A DNA stretch of 64,000 nucleotides, from the NCBI GenBank assembly GCA_946800325.1, contig CAMPEJ010000002.1, positions 682,001 through 746,000 on the forward strand, given 5' to 3'. Shown one piece after another: positions 49,371 through 63,100 of the stretch. Both the position numbers and the translations under genes were made by a program. The stretch's first letter is position 1. Each line of letters begins with the position of its first letter. This stretch comes from Luzula sylvatica. Lineage: Eukaryota; Streptophyta; Magnoliopsida; Poales; Juncaceae. The notes under the pieces are model-generated. The model was not told the origin of the DNA. It did no database searches and saw only the letters and a program-made list of their open reading frames with translations.

Positions 49371-51365
49371 CGCAAAGCATAAACAGATTGTTTTGAATCG
49401 AAAAACAAACTTTCTTAGTGTTTGTAAATTTTGGGGAATTGTTATGTGGTAAAAGATACGATTCGAATGATCTAAAAATATGTTATTTGAACTCCCCAAA
49501 GCATAAACAAATTGTTTTGAATCGAAAAACAAACTTTCGTAGTGTTTGTAAATTTTGGTGAAATGTTATGTAGTAAAAGATACGATTCCAATGATCTCAA
49601 AATACGTTATTTGAACTCCCCAAAGCATAAACAAATTGTTTTGAATCGAAAAACAAACTTTCTTAGTGTTTGTAAATTTTGGTAAAATGTTATGTGGTAA
49701 AAGATACGATTCAAATGATCTCAAAATACGTTATTTGAACTACCCAAAGCATAAACAGATTGTTTTGAATCGAAAAACAAACTTTCTTAGTGTTTGTAAA
49801 TTTTGGTGAAATGTTATGTGGTAAAAGATACGATTCAAATGATCTCAAAATACGTTATTTGAACTCCCCAAAGCATAAACAGATTGTTTTGAATCGAAAA
49901 ACAAACTTTCTTAGTGTTTAAAATTTTGGCGAAATGTTATGTAGTAAAAGATACGATTCAAATGATCTCAAAATACGTTATTTGAACTCCCCAAAGCATA
50001 AACAGATTGTTTTGAATCGAAAAACAAACTTTCTTAGTGTTTGTAAATTTTGGTGAAATGTTATGTGGTAAAAGATACGATTCAAATGATCTCAAAATAC
50101 GTTATTTGAACTCCCCAAAGCATAAACAGATTGTTTTGAATCGAAAAACAAACTTTCTTAGTGTTTAAAATTTTGGCGAAATGTTATGTAGAAAAAGATA
50201 CGATTCAAATGATCTCAAAATACGTTATTTGAACTCCCCAAAGCATAAACAGATTGTTTTGAATCAAAAAACAAACTTTCTTAGTGTTTGTAAATTTTGG
50301 TGAAATGTTATGTCGTAAAAGATACGATTCAAATGATCTCAAAATACGTTATTTGAACTCCCCAAAGCATAAACAGATTGTTTTGAATCGAAAAACAAAC
50401 TGTCTTAGTGTATATAAATTTTGGTGAAAAGTTATATGGAAAAAGATACGATTCAAATGATCTCAAAATACGTTATTTGAACTCCCCAAAGCATAAACAA
50501 ATTGTTTTGAATCGAAAAACAAACTTTCTTAGTGTTTGTAAATTTTGGTGAAATGTTATGTGGTAAAAGATACGATTCAAATGATCTCAAAATACGTTAT
50601 TTGAACTCCCCAAAGCATAAACAGATTGTTTTGAATCGAAAAACAAACTTTCTTAGTGTTTGTAAATTTTGGTGAAATGTTATGTGGTAAAAGATACGAA
50701 TCTAATGATCTCAAAATACGTTATTTGAACTCCCCAAAGCATAAACAGATTGTTTTGAATCGAAAAACAAACTTTCTTAGTGTTTGTAAATTTGGGTGAA
50801 ATGTTATGTGGTAAAAGATACGATTCAAATGATCTCAAAATACGTTATTTGAACTCCCCAAAGCATAAACAAATTGTTTTGAATCAAAAAACAAAATTTC
50901 TTAGTGTTTGTAAATTTTGGTAAAATGTTATGTGGTAAAATATACGATTCAAATGATCTCAAAATACGTTACTTGAACTCCCCAAAGCATAAACAGATTG
51001 TTTTGAATCGAAAAACAAACTTTCTTAGTGTTTGTAAATTTTGGTGAAATGTTATGTGGTAAAAGATACGATTCAAATGATCTCAAAATACGTTATTTGA
51101 ACTCCCGAAAGCATAAACAGATTGTTTTAAATCGAAAAACAAACTTTCTTAGTGTTTGTAAATTTTGGTGAAATGTTATGTAGTAAAAGATACGATTCGA
51201 ATGATCTCAAAATACGTTATTTGAACTCCCCAAAGCATAAACAGATTGTTTTGAATCGAAAAACAAACTGTCTTAGTCTTTGTAAATTTTGGTGAAATGT
51301 TATCTGGAAAAAGATACGATTCAAATGATCCCAAAATACGTTATTTGAACTCCCCAAAGCATAAA
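49250..51365 (+). repeat. 2.1-kb segment repeated from 45,535 at 3,716-bp offset
   Basis: GGGGAATT at 45,717 and 49,433 and the TGTATG/TGTATA variant at 46,693 and 50,409 are both 3,716 bp apart (thirty monomers minus four bases). The match runs from about 45,535-47,650 to 49,250-51,365 with few differences, such as TGTATATAAA at 50,409 and TTAGTCTTTG at 51,273. It spans the 1,610-bp HOR, so a composite of smaller repeats was itself duplicated. Confidence 0.83.
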
Positions 51366-53890
51366 CAAATTGTTTTGAATCGAAAAACAAACTTTCTTAG
51401 TGTTTGTAAATTTTGGTGAAATGTTATGTGGTAAAAGATACGATTCAAATGATCTCAAAATACGTTATTTGAACTCCCCAAAGCATAAACAGATTGTTTT
51501 GAATCGAAAAACAAACTTTCTTAGTGTTTGTAAATTTTGGGGAAATGTTATGTGGTAAAAGATACGATTCGAATGATCTAAAAATATGTTATTTGAACTC
51601 CCCAAAGCATAAACAAATTGTTTTGAATCGAAAAACAAACTTTCTTAGTGTTTGTAAATTTTGGTAAAATGTTATGTGGTAAAAGATACGATTCAAATGA
51701 TCTCAAAATACGTTATTTGAACTCCCCAAAGCATAAACAGATTGTTTTGAATAGAAAAACAAACTTTCTTAGTGTTTGTAAATTTTTGTGAAATGTTATG
51801 TGGTAAAAGATACGATTCAAATGATCTCAAAATACGTTATTTGAACTCCCCAAAGCATAAACAGATTGTTTTGAATCGAAAAACAAACTTTCTTAGTGTT
51901 TGTAAATTTTGGGGAAATGTTATGTGGTAAAAGATACGATTCGAATGATCTAAAAATATGTTATTTGAACTCCCCAAAGCATAAACAAATTGTTTTGAAT
52001 CGAAAAACAAACTTTCTTAGTGTTTGTAAATTTTGGTAAAATGTTATGTGGTAAAAGATACGATTCAAATGATCTCAAAATACGTTATTTGAACTACCCA
52101 AAGCATAAACAGATTGTTTTGAATCGAAAAACAAACTTTCTTAGTGTTTGTAAATTTTGGTGAAATGTTATGTGGTAAAAGATACGATTCAAATGATCTC
52201 AAAATACGTTATTTGAACTCCCCAAAGCATAAACAGATTGTTTTGAATCGAAAAACAAACTTTCTTAGTGTTTAAAATTTTGGTAAAATGTTATGTAGTA
52301 AAAGATACGATTCAAATGATCTCAAAATACGTTATTTGAACTCCCCAAAGCATAAACAGATTGTTTTGAATCGAAAAACAAACTTTCTTAGTGTTTGTAA
52401 ATTTTGGTGAAATGTTATGTCGTAAAAGATACGATTCAAATGATCTCAAAATACGTTATTTGAACTCCCCAAAGCATAAACAGATTGTTTTGAATCGAAA
52501 ATCAAACTGTCTTAGTGTATGTAAATTTTGGTGAAAAGTTATATGGAAAAAGATACGATTCAAATGATCTCAAAATACGTTATTTGAACTCCCCAAAGCA
52601 TAAACAAATTGTTTTGAATCGAAAAACAAACTTTCTTAGTGTTTGTAAATTTGGGTGAAATGTTATGTGGTAAAAGATACGATTCAAATGATCTCAAAAT
52701 ACGTTATTTGAACTCCCCAAAGCATAAACAGATTGTTTTGAATCGAAAAACAAACTTTCTTAGTGTTTGTAAATTTTGGTGAAATGTTATGTGGTAAAAG
52801 ATACGAATCAAATGATCTCAAAATACGTTATTTGAACTCCCCAAAGCATAAACAGATTGTTTTGAATCGAAAAACAAACTTTCTTAGTGTTTGTAAATTT
52901 GGGTGAAATGTTATGTGGTAAAAGATACGATTCAAATGATCTCAAAATACGTTATTTGAACTCCCCAAAGCATAAACAAATTGTTTTGAATCGAAAAACA
53001 AAATTTCTTAGTGTTTGTAAATTTTGGTAAAATGTTATGTGGTAAAATATACGATTCAAATGATCTCAAAATACGTTACTTGAACTCCCCAAAGCATAAA
53101 CAGATCGTTTTGAATCGAAAAACAAACTTTCTTAGTGTTTGTAAATTTTGGTGAAATGTTATGTGGTAAAAGATACGATTCAAATGATCTCAAAATACGT
53201 TATTTGAACTCCCGAAAGCATAAACAGATTGTTTTAAATCGAAAAACAAACTTTCTTAGTGTTTGTAAATTTTGGTGAAATGTTATGTAGTAAAAGATAC
53301 GATTCGAATGATCTCAAAATACGTTATTTGAACTCCCCAAAGCATAAACAGATTGTTTTGAATCGAAAAACAAACTGTCTTAGTGTTTGTAAATTTTGGT
53401 GAAATGTTATCTGGAAAAAGATACGATTCAAATGATCCCAAAATACGTTATTTGAACTCCCCAAAGCATAAACAGATTGTTTTGAATAGAAAAACAAACT
53501 TTCTTAGTGTTTGTAAATTTTGGTGAAATGTTATGTGGTAAAAGATACGATTCAAATGATCTCAAAATACGTTATTTGAACTCCCCAAAGCATAAACAGA
53601 TTGTTTTGAATCGAAAAACAAACTTTCTTAGTGTTTAAAATTTTGGCGAAATGTTATGTAGTAAAAGATACGATTCAAATGATCTCAAAATACGTTATTT
53701 GTACTCCCCAAAGCATAAACAGATTGTTTTGAATCGAAAAACAAACTTTCTTAGTGTTTGTAAATTTTGGTGAAATGTTATGTGGTAAAAGATACGATTC
53801 AAATGATCTCAAAATACGTTATTTGAACTCCCCAAAGCATAAACAGATTGTTTTGAATCGAAAAACAAACTTTCTTAGTGTTTAAAGTAA
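51365..53890 (+). repeat. Monomers matching 58.0-60.1 kb at 6,669-bp offset
   Basis: TCTTAGTCTTTG at 51,271 matches 57,940, and the TGTATG variant at 52,516 matches 59,185, both 6,669 bp away. Private variants such as AAATTTTTGTGAAATG, CAAAATCAAACTG-type A-to-T changes and GTTTAAAATTTTGGTAAAATG occur in both. The tract therefore shares recent ancestry with the 2,602-bp HOR but is not itself a local tandem HOR. Confidence 0.78.
53881..53890 (+). repeat. Deletion junction in a 123-bp monomer
   Basis: The sequence reads GTGTTTAAAGTAAAAG where GTGTTTAAAATTTTGGCG and following bases are expected. Relative to the neighbouring unit 21 bp are missing. A 145-bp loss (one extra whole monomer) would give the same sequence, because AAA and GTAAAAG occur in both candidate parents. 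The 1,465-bp spacing of TGTATG variants across it (52,516 to 53,981) fits either reading. Confidence 0.85.
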
Positions 53891-56800
53891 AAGATACGAT
53901 TCAAATGATCTCAAAATACGTTATTTGAACTCCCCAAAGCATAAACAGATTGTTTTGAATCGAAAAACAAACTGTCTTAGTGTATGTAAATTTTGGTGAA
54001 AAGTTATATGGAAAAAGATACGATTCAAATGATCTCAAAATACGTTATTTGAACTCCCCAAAGCATAAACAAATTGTTTTGAATCGAAAAACAAACTTTC
54101 TTAGTGTTTGTAAATTTTGGTGAAATGTTATGTGGTAAAAGATACGATTCAAATGATCTCAAAATACGTTATTTGAACTCCCCAAAGCATAAACAGATTG
54201 TTTTGAATCGAAAAACAAACTTTCTTAGTGTTTGTAAATTTTGGTGAAATGTTATGTGGTAAAAGATACGAATCAAATGATCTCAAAATACGTTATTTGA
54301 ACTCCCCAAAGCATAAACAGATTGTTTTGAATCGAAAAACAAACTTTCTTAGTGTTTGTAAATTTGGGTGAAATGTTATGTGGTAAAAGATACGATTCAA
54401 ATGATCTCAAAATACGTTATTTGAACTCCCCAAAGCATAAACAAATTGTTTTCAATCGAAAAACAAAATTTCTTAGTGTTTGTAAATTTTGGTAAAATGT
54501 TATGTGGTAAAATATACGATTCAAATGATCTCAAAATACGTTACTTGAACTCCCCAAAGCATAAACAGATTGTTTTGAATCGAAAAACAAACTTTCTTAG
54601 TGTTTGTAAATTTTGGTGAAATGTTATGTGGTAAAATATACGATTCAAATGATCTCAAAATACGTTATTTGAACTCCCGAAAGCATAAACAGATTGTTTT
54701 AAATCGAAAAACAAACTTTCTTAGTGTTTGTAAATTTTGGTGAAATGTTATGTAGTAAAAGATACGATTCGAATGATCTCAAAATACGTTATTTGAACTC
54801 CCCAAAGCATAAACAGATTGTTTTGAATCGAAAAACAAACTGTCTTAGTGTTTGTAAATTTTGGTGAAATGTTATCTGGAAAAAGATACGATTCAAATGA
54901 TCCCAAAATACGTTATTTGAACTCCCCAAAGCATAAACAGATTGTTTTGAATAGAAAAACAAACTTTCTTAGTGTTTGTAAATTTTGGTGAAATGTTATG
55001 TGGTAAAAGATACGATTCAAATGATCTCAAAATACGTTATTTGAACTCCCCAAAGCATAAACAGATTGTTTTGAATCGAAAAACAAACTTTCTTAGTGTT
55101 TAAAATTTTGGCGAAATGTTATGTAGTAAAAGATACGATTCAAATGATCTCAAAATACGTTATTTGAACTCCCCAAAGCATAAACAGATTGTTTTGAATC
55201 GAAAAACAAACTTTCTTAGTGTTTGTAAATTTTGGTGAAATGTTATGTGGTAAAAGATACGAATCAAATGATCTCAAAATACGTTATTTGAACTCCCCAA
55301 AGCATAAACAGATTGTTTTGAATCGAAAAACAAACTGTCTTAGTCTTTGTAAATTTTGGTGAAATGTTATCTGGAAAAAGATACGATTCAAATGATCCCA
55401 AAATACGTTATTTGAACTCCCCAAAGCATAAACAAATTGTTTTGAATCGAAAAACAAACTTTCTTATCGTTTGTAAATTTTGGCGAAATGTTATGTGGTA
55501 AAAGATACGATTCAAATGATCTCAAAATACGTTATTTGAACTCCCCAAAGCATAAACAGATTGTTTTGAATCGAAAAACAAACTTTCTTAGTGTTTGTAA
55601 ATTTTGGGGAAATGTTATGTGGTAAAAGATACGATTCGAATGATCTAAAAATATGTTATTTGAACTCCCCAAAGCATAAACAAATTGTTTTGAATCGAAA
55701 AACAAACTTTCTTAGTGTTTGTAAATTTTGGTAAAATGTTATGTGGTAAAAGATACGATTCAAATGATCTCAAAATACGTTATTTGAACTCCCCAAAGCA
55801 AAAACAGATTGTTTTGAATAGAAAAACAAACTTTCTTAGTGTTTGTAAATTTTTGTGAAATGTTATGTGGTAAAAGATACGATTCAAATGATCTCAAAAT
55901 ACGTTATTTGAACTCCCCAAAGCATAAACAGATTGTTTTGAATCGAAAAACAAACTTTCTTAGTGTTTGTAAATTTTGGGGAAATGTTATGTGGTAAAAG
56001 ATACGATTCGAATGATCTAAAAATATGTTATTTGAACTCCCCAAAGCATAAACAAATTGTTTTGAATCGAAAAACAAACTTTCTTAGTGTTTGTAAATTT
56101 TGGTAAAATGTTATGTGGTAAAAGATACGATTCAAATGATCTCAAAATACGTTATTTGAACTACCCAAAGCATAAACAGATTGTTTTGAATCGAAAAACA
56201 AACTTTCTTAGTGTTTGTAAATTTTGGTGAAATGTTATGTGGTAAAAGATACGATTCAAATGATCTCAAAATACGTTATTTGAACTCCCCAAAGCATAAA
56301 CAGATTGTTTTGAATCGAAAAACAAACTTTCTTAGTGTTTAAAATTTTGGCGAAATGTTATGTAGTAAAAGATACGATTCAAATGATCTCAAAATACGTT
56401 ATTTGAACTCCCCAAAGCATAAACAGATTGTTTTGAATCGAAAAACAAACTTTCTTAGTGTTTGTAAATTTTGGTGAAATGTTATGTCGTAAAAGATACG
56501 ATTCAAATGATCTCAAAATACGTTATTTGAACTCCCCAAAGCATAAACAGATTGTTTTGAATCGAAAAACAAACTGTCTTAGTGTATGTAAATTTTGGTG
56601 AAAAGTTATATGGAAAAAGATACGATTCAAATGATCTCAAAATACGTTATTTGAACTCCCCAAAGCATAAACAAATTGTTTTGAATCGAAAAACAAACTT
56701 TCTTAGTGTTTGTAAATTTTGGTGAAATGTTATGTGGTAAAAGATACGATTCAAATGATCTCAAAATACGTTATTTGAACTCCCCAAAGCATAAACAGAT

Positions 56801-59800
56801 TGTTTTGAATCGAAAAACAAACTTTCTTAGTGTTTGTAAATTTTGGTGAAATGTTATGTGGTAAAAGATACGAATCAAATGATCTCAAAATACGTTATTT
56901 GAACTCCCCAAAGCATAAACAGATTGTTTTGAATCGAAAAACAAACTTTCTTAGTGTTTGTAAATTTGGGTGAAATGTTATGTGGTAAAAGATACGATTC
57001 AAATGATCTCAAAATACGTTATTTGAACTCCCCAAAGCATAAACAAATTGTTTTGAATCGAAAAACAAAATTTCTTAGTGTTTGTAAATTTTGGTAAAAT
57101 GTTATGTGGTAAAATATACGATTCAAATGATCTCAAAATACGTTACTTGAACTCCCCAAAGCATAAACAGATTGTTTTGAATCGAAAAACAAACTTTCTT
57201 AGTGTTTGTAAATTTTGGTGAAATGTTATGTGGTAAAATATACGATTCAAATGATCTCAAAATACGTTATTTGAACTCCCGAAAGCATAAACAGATTGTT
57301 TTAAATCGAAAAACAAACTTTCTTAGTGTTTGTAAATTTTGGTGAAATGTTATGTAGTAAAAGATACGATTCGAATGATCTCAAAATACGTTATTTGAAC
57401 TCCCCAAAGCATAAACAGATTGTTTTGAATCGAAAAACAAACTGTCTTAGTGTTTGTAAATTTTGGTGAAATGTTATCTGGAAAAAGATACGATTCAAAT
57501 GATCCCAAAATACGTTATTTGAACTCCCCAAAGCATAAACAGATTGTTTTGAATAGAAAAACAAACTTTCTTAGTGTTTGTAAATTTTGGTGAAATGTTA
57601 TGTGGTAAAAGATACGATTCAAATGATCTCAAAATACGTTATTTGAACTCCCCAAAGCATAAACAGATTGTTTTGAATCGAAAAACAAACTTTCTTAGTG
57701 TTTAAAATTTTGGCGAAATGTTATGTAGTAAAAGATACGATTCAAATGATCTCAAAATACGTTATTTGAACTCCCCAAAGCATAAACAGATTGTTTTGAA
57801 TCGAAAAACAAACTTTCTTAGTGTTTGTAAATTTTGGTGAAATGTTATGTGGTAAAAGATACGAATCAAATGATCTCAAAATACGTTATTTGAACTCCCC
57901 AAAGCATAAACAGATTGTTTTGAATCGAAAAACAAACTGTCTTAGTCTTTGTAAATTTTGGTGAAATGTTATCTGGAAAAAGATACGATTCAAATGATCC
58001 CAAAATACGTTATTTGAACTCCCCAAAGCATAAACAAATTGTTTTGAATCGAAAAACAAACTTTCTTAGTGTTTGTAAATTTTGGTGAAATGTTATGTGG
58101 TAAAAGATACGATTCAAATGATCTCAAAATACGTTATTTGAACTCCCCAAAGCATAAACAGATTGTTTTGAATCGAAAAACAAACTTTCTTAGTGTTTGT
58201 AAATTTTGGGGAAATGTTATGTGGTAAAAGATACGATTCGAATGATCTAAAAATATGTTATTTGAACTCCCCAAAGCATAAACAAATTGTTTTGAATCGA
58301 AAAACAAACTTTCTTAGTGTTTGTAAATTTTGGTAAAATGTTATGTGGTAAAAGATACGATTCAAATGATCTCAAAATACGTTATTTGAACTCCCCAAAG
58401 CATAAACAGATTGTTTTGAATAGAAAAACAAACTTTCTTAGTGTTTGTAAATTTTTGTGAAATGTTATGTGGTAAAAGATACGATTCAAATGATCTCAAA
58501 ATACGTTATTTGAACTCCCCAAAGCATAAACAGATTGTTTTGAATCGAAAAACAAACTTTCTTAGTGTTTGTAAATTTTGGGGAAATGTTATGTGGTAAA
58601 AGATACGATTCGAATGATCTAAAAATATGTTATTTGAACTCCCCAAAGCATAAACAAATTGATTTGAATCGAAAAACAAACTTTCTTAGTGTTTGTAAAT
58701 TTTGGTAAAATGTTATGTGGTAAAAGATACGATTCAAATGATCTCAAAATACGTTATTTGAACTACCCAAAGCATAAACAGATTGTTTTGAATCGAAAAA
58801 CAAACTTTCTTAGTGTTTGTAAATTTTGGTGAAATGTTATGTGGTAAAAGATACGATTCAAATGATCTCAAAATACGTTATTTGAACTCCCCAAAGCATA
58901 AACAGATTGTTTTGAATCGAAAAACAAACTTTCTTAGTGTTTAAAATTTTGGTAAAATGTTATGTAGTAAAAGATACGATTCAAATGATCTCAAAATACG
59001 TTATTTGAACTCCCCAAAGCATAAACAGATTGTTTTGAATCGAAAAACAAACTTTCTTAGTGTTTGTAAATTTTGGTGAAATGTTATGTCGTAAAAGATA
59101 CGATTCAAATGATCTCAAAATACGTTATTTGAACTCCCCAAAGCATAAACAGATTGTTTTGAATCGAAAATCAAACTGTCTTAGTGTATGTAAATTTTGG
59201 TGAAAAGTTATATGGAAAAAGATACGATTCAAATGATCTCAAAATACGTTATTTGAACTCCCCAAAGCATAAACAAATTGTTTTGAATCGAAAAACAAAC
59301 TTTCTTAGTGTTTGTAAATTTGGGTGAAATGTTATGTGGTAAAAGATACGATTCAAATGATCTCAAAATACGTTATTTGAACTCCCCAAAGCATAAACAG
59401 ATTGTTTTGAATCGAAAAACAAACTTTCTTAGTGTTTGTAAATTTTGGTGAAATGTTATGTGGTAAAAGATACGAATCAAATGATCTCAAAATACGTTAT
59501 TTGAACTCCCCAAAGCATAAACAGATTGTTTTGAATCGAAAAACAAACTTTCTTAGTGTTTGTAAATTTGGGTGAAATGTTATGTGGTAAAAGATACGAT
59601 TCAAATGATCTCAAAATACGTTATTTGAACTCCCCAAAGCATAAACAAATTGTTTTGAATCGAAAAACAAAATTTCTTAGTGTTTGTAAATTTTGGTAAA
59701 ATGTTATGTGGTAAAATATACGATTCAAATGATCTCAAAATACGTTACTTGAACTCCCCAAAGCATAAACAGATTGTTTTGAATCGAAAAACAAACTTTC

Positions 59801-60130
59801 TTAGTGTTTGTAAATTTTGGTGAAATGTTATGTGGTAAAAGATACGATTCAAATGATCTCAAAATACGTTATTTGAACTCCCGAAAGCATAAACAGATTG
59901 TTTTAAATCGAAAAACAAACTTTCTTAGTGTTTGTAAATTTTGGTGAAATGTTATGTAGTAAAAGATACGATTCGAATGATCTCAAAATACGTTATTTGA
60001 ACTCCCCAAAGCATAAACAGATTGTTTTGAATCGAAAAACAAACTGTCTTAGTGTTTGTAAATTTTGGTGAAATGTTATCTGGAAAAAGATACGATTCAA
60101 ATGATCCCAAAATACGTTATTTGAACTCCC
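53890..60130 (+). repeat. 2,602-bp higher-order repeat (21-monomer), about 2.4 copies
   Basis: TGTATG variants at 53,981, 56,583 and 59,185 are exactly 2,602 bp apart, and TCTTAGTCTTTG at 55,338 and 57,940 gives the same step. The unit is nineteen 124-bp and two 123-bp monomers. Differences between copies are few, for example TCTTATCGTTTG near 55,465 and AGCAAAAACAG near 55,800 in the first copy. In the third, partial copy the 124-bp spacing changes as the 1,488-bp HOR begins. Confidence 0.92.
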
Positions 60131-63100
60131 CAAAGCATAAACAAATTGTTTTGAATCGAAAAACAAACTTTCTTAGTGTTTGTAAATTTTGGTGAAATGT
60201 TATGTAGTAAAAGATACGATTCCAATGATCTCAAAATACGTTATTTGAACTCCCCAAAGCATAAACAAATTGTTTTGAATCGAAAAACAAACTTTCTTAG
60301 TGTTTGTAAATTTTGGTAAAATGTTATGTGGTAAAAGATACGATTCAAATGATCTCAAAATACGTTATTTGAACTACCCAAAGCATAAACAGATTGTTTT
60401 GAATCGAAAAACAAACTTTCTTAGTGTTTGTAAATTTTGGTGAAATGTTATGTGGTAAAAGATACGATTCAAATGATCTCAAAATACGTTATTTGAACTC
60501 CCCAAAGCATAAACAGATTGTTTTGAATCGAAAAACAAACTTTCTTAGTGTTTGTAAATTTTGGTGAAATGTTATGTCGTAAAAGATACGATTCAAATGA
60601 TCTCAAAATACGTTATTTGAACTCCCCAAAGCATAAACAGATTGTTTTGAATCGAAAATCAAACTGTCTTAGTGTATGTAAATTTTGGTGAAAAGTTATA
60701 TGGAAAAAGATACGATTCAAATGATCTCAAAATACGTTATTTGAACTCCCCAAAGCATAAACAAATTGTTTTGAATCGAAAAACAAACTTTCTTAGTGTT
60801 TGTAAATTTGGGTGAAATGTTATGTGGTAAAAGATACGATTCAAATGATCTCAAAATACGTTATTTGAACTCCCCAAAGCATAAACAGATTGTTTTGAAT
60901 CGAAAAACAAACTTTCTTAGTGTTTGTAAATTTTGGTGAAATGTTATGTGGTAAAAGATACGAATCAAATGATCTCAAAATACGTTATTTGAACTCCCCA
61001 AAGCATAAACAGATTGTTTTGAATCGAAAAACAAACTTTCTTAGTGTTTGTAAATTTGGGTGAAATGTTATGTGGTAAAAGATACGATTCAAATGATCTC
61101 AAAATACGTTATTTGAACTCCCCAAAGCATAAACAAATTGTTTTGAATCGAAAAACAAAATTTCTTAGTGTTTGTAAATTTTGGTAAAATGTTATGTGGT
61201 AAAATATACGATTCAAATGATCTCAAAATACGTTACTTGAACTCCCCAAAGCATAAACAGATTGTTTTGAATCGAAAAACAAACTTTCTTAGTGTTTGTA
61301 AATTTTGGTGAAATGTTATGTGGTAAAAGATACGATTCAAATGATCTCAAAATACGTTATTTGAACTCCCGAAAGCATAAACAGATTGTTTTAAATCGAA
61401 AAACAAACTTTCTTAGTGTTTGTAAATTTTGGTGAAATGTTATGTAGTAAAAGATACGATTCGAATGATCTCAAAATACGTTATTTGAACTCCCCAAAGC
61501 ATAAACAGATTGTTTTGAATCGAAAAACAAACTGTCTTAGTGTTTGTAAATTTTGGTGAAATGTTATCTGGAAAAAGATACGATTCAAATGATCCCAAAA
61601 TACGTTATTTGAACTCCCCAAAGCATAAACAAATTGTTTTGAATCGAAAAACAAACTTTCTTAGTGTTTGTAAATTTTGGTGAAATGTTATGTAGTAAAA
61701 GATACGATTCCAATGATCTCAAAATACGTTATTTGAACTCCCCAAAGCATAAACAAATTGTTTTGAATCGAAAAACAAACTTTCTTAGTGTTTGTAAATT
61801 TTGGTAAAATGTTATGTGGTAAAAGATACGATTCAAATGATCTCAAAATACGTTATTTGAACTACCCAAAGCATAAACAGATTGTTTTGAATCGAAAAAC
61901 AAACTTTCTTAGTGTTTGTAAATTTTGGTGAAATGTTATGTGGTAAAAGATACGATTCAAATGATCTCAAAATACGTTATTTGAACTCCCCAAAGCATAA
62001 ACAGATTGTTTTGAATCGAAAAACAAACTTTCTTAGTGTTTGTAAATTTTGGTGAAATGTTATGTCGTAAAAGATACGATTCAAATGATCTCAAAATACG
62101 TTATTTGAACTCCCCAAAGCATAAACAGATTGTTTTGAATCGAAAATCAAACTGTCTTAGTGTATGTAAATTTTGGTGAAAAGTTATATGGAAAAAGATA
62201 CGATTCAAATGATCTCAAAATACGTTATTTGAACTCCCCAAAGCATAAACAAATTGTTTTGAATCGAAAAACAAACTTTCTTAGTGTTTGTAAATTTGGG
62301 TGAAATGTTATGTGGTAAAAGATACGATTCAAATGATCTCAAAATACGTTATTTGAACTCCCCAAAGCATAAACAGATTGTTTTGAATCGAAAAACAAAC
62401 TTTCTTAGTGTTTGTAAATTTTGGTGAAATGTTATGTGGTAAAAGATACGAATCAAATGATCTCAAAATACGTTATTTGAACTCCCCAAAGCATAAACAG
62501 ATTGTTTTGAATCGAAAAACAAACTTTCTTAGTGTTTGTAAATTTGGGTGAAATGTTATGTGGTAAAAGATACGATTCAAATGATCTCAAAATACGTTAT
62601 TTGAACTCCCCAAAGCATAAACAAATTGTTTTGAATCGAAAAACAAAATTTCTTAGTGTTTGTAAATTTTGGTAAAATGTTATGTGGTAAAATATACGAT
62701 TCAAATGATCTCAAAATACGTTACTTGAACTCCCCAAAGCATAAACAGATTGTTTTGAATCGAAAAACAAACTTTCTTAGTGTTTGTAAATTTTGTTGAA
62801 ATGTTATGTGGTAAAAGATACGATTCAAATGATCTCAAAATACGTTATTTGAACTCCCGAAAGCATAAACAGATTGTTTTAAATCGAAAAACAAACTTTC
62901 TTAGTGTTTGTAAATTTTGGTGAAATGTTATGTAGTAAAAGATACGATTCGAATGATCTCAAAATACGTTATTTGAACTCCCCAAAGCATAAACAGATTG
63001 TTTTGAATCGAAAAACAAACTGTCTTAGTGTTTGTAAATTTTGGTGAAATGTTATCTGGAAAAAGATACGATTCAAATGATCCCAAAATACGTTATTTGA

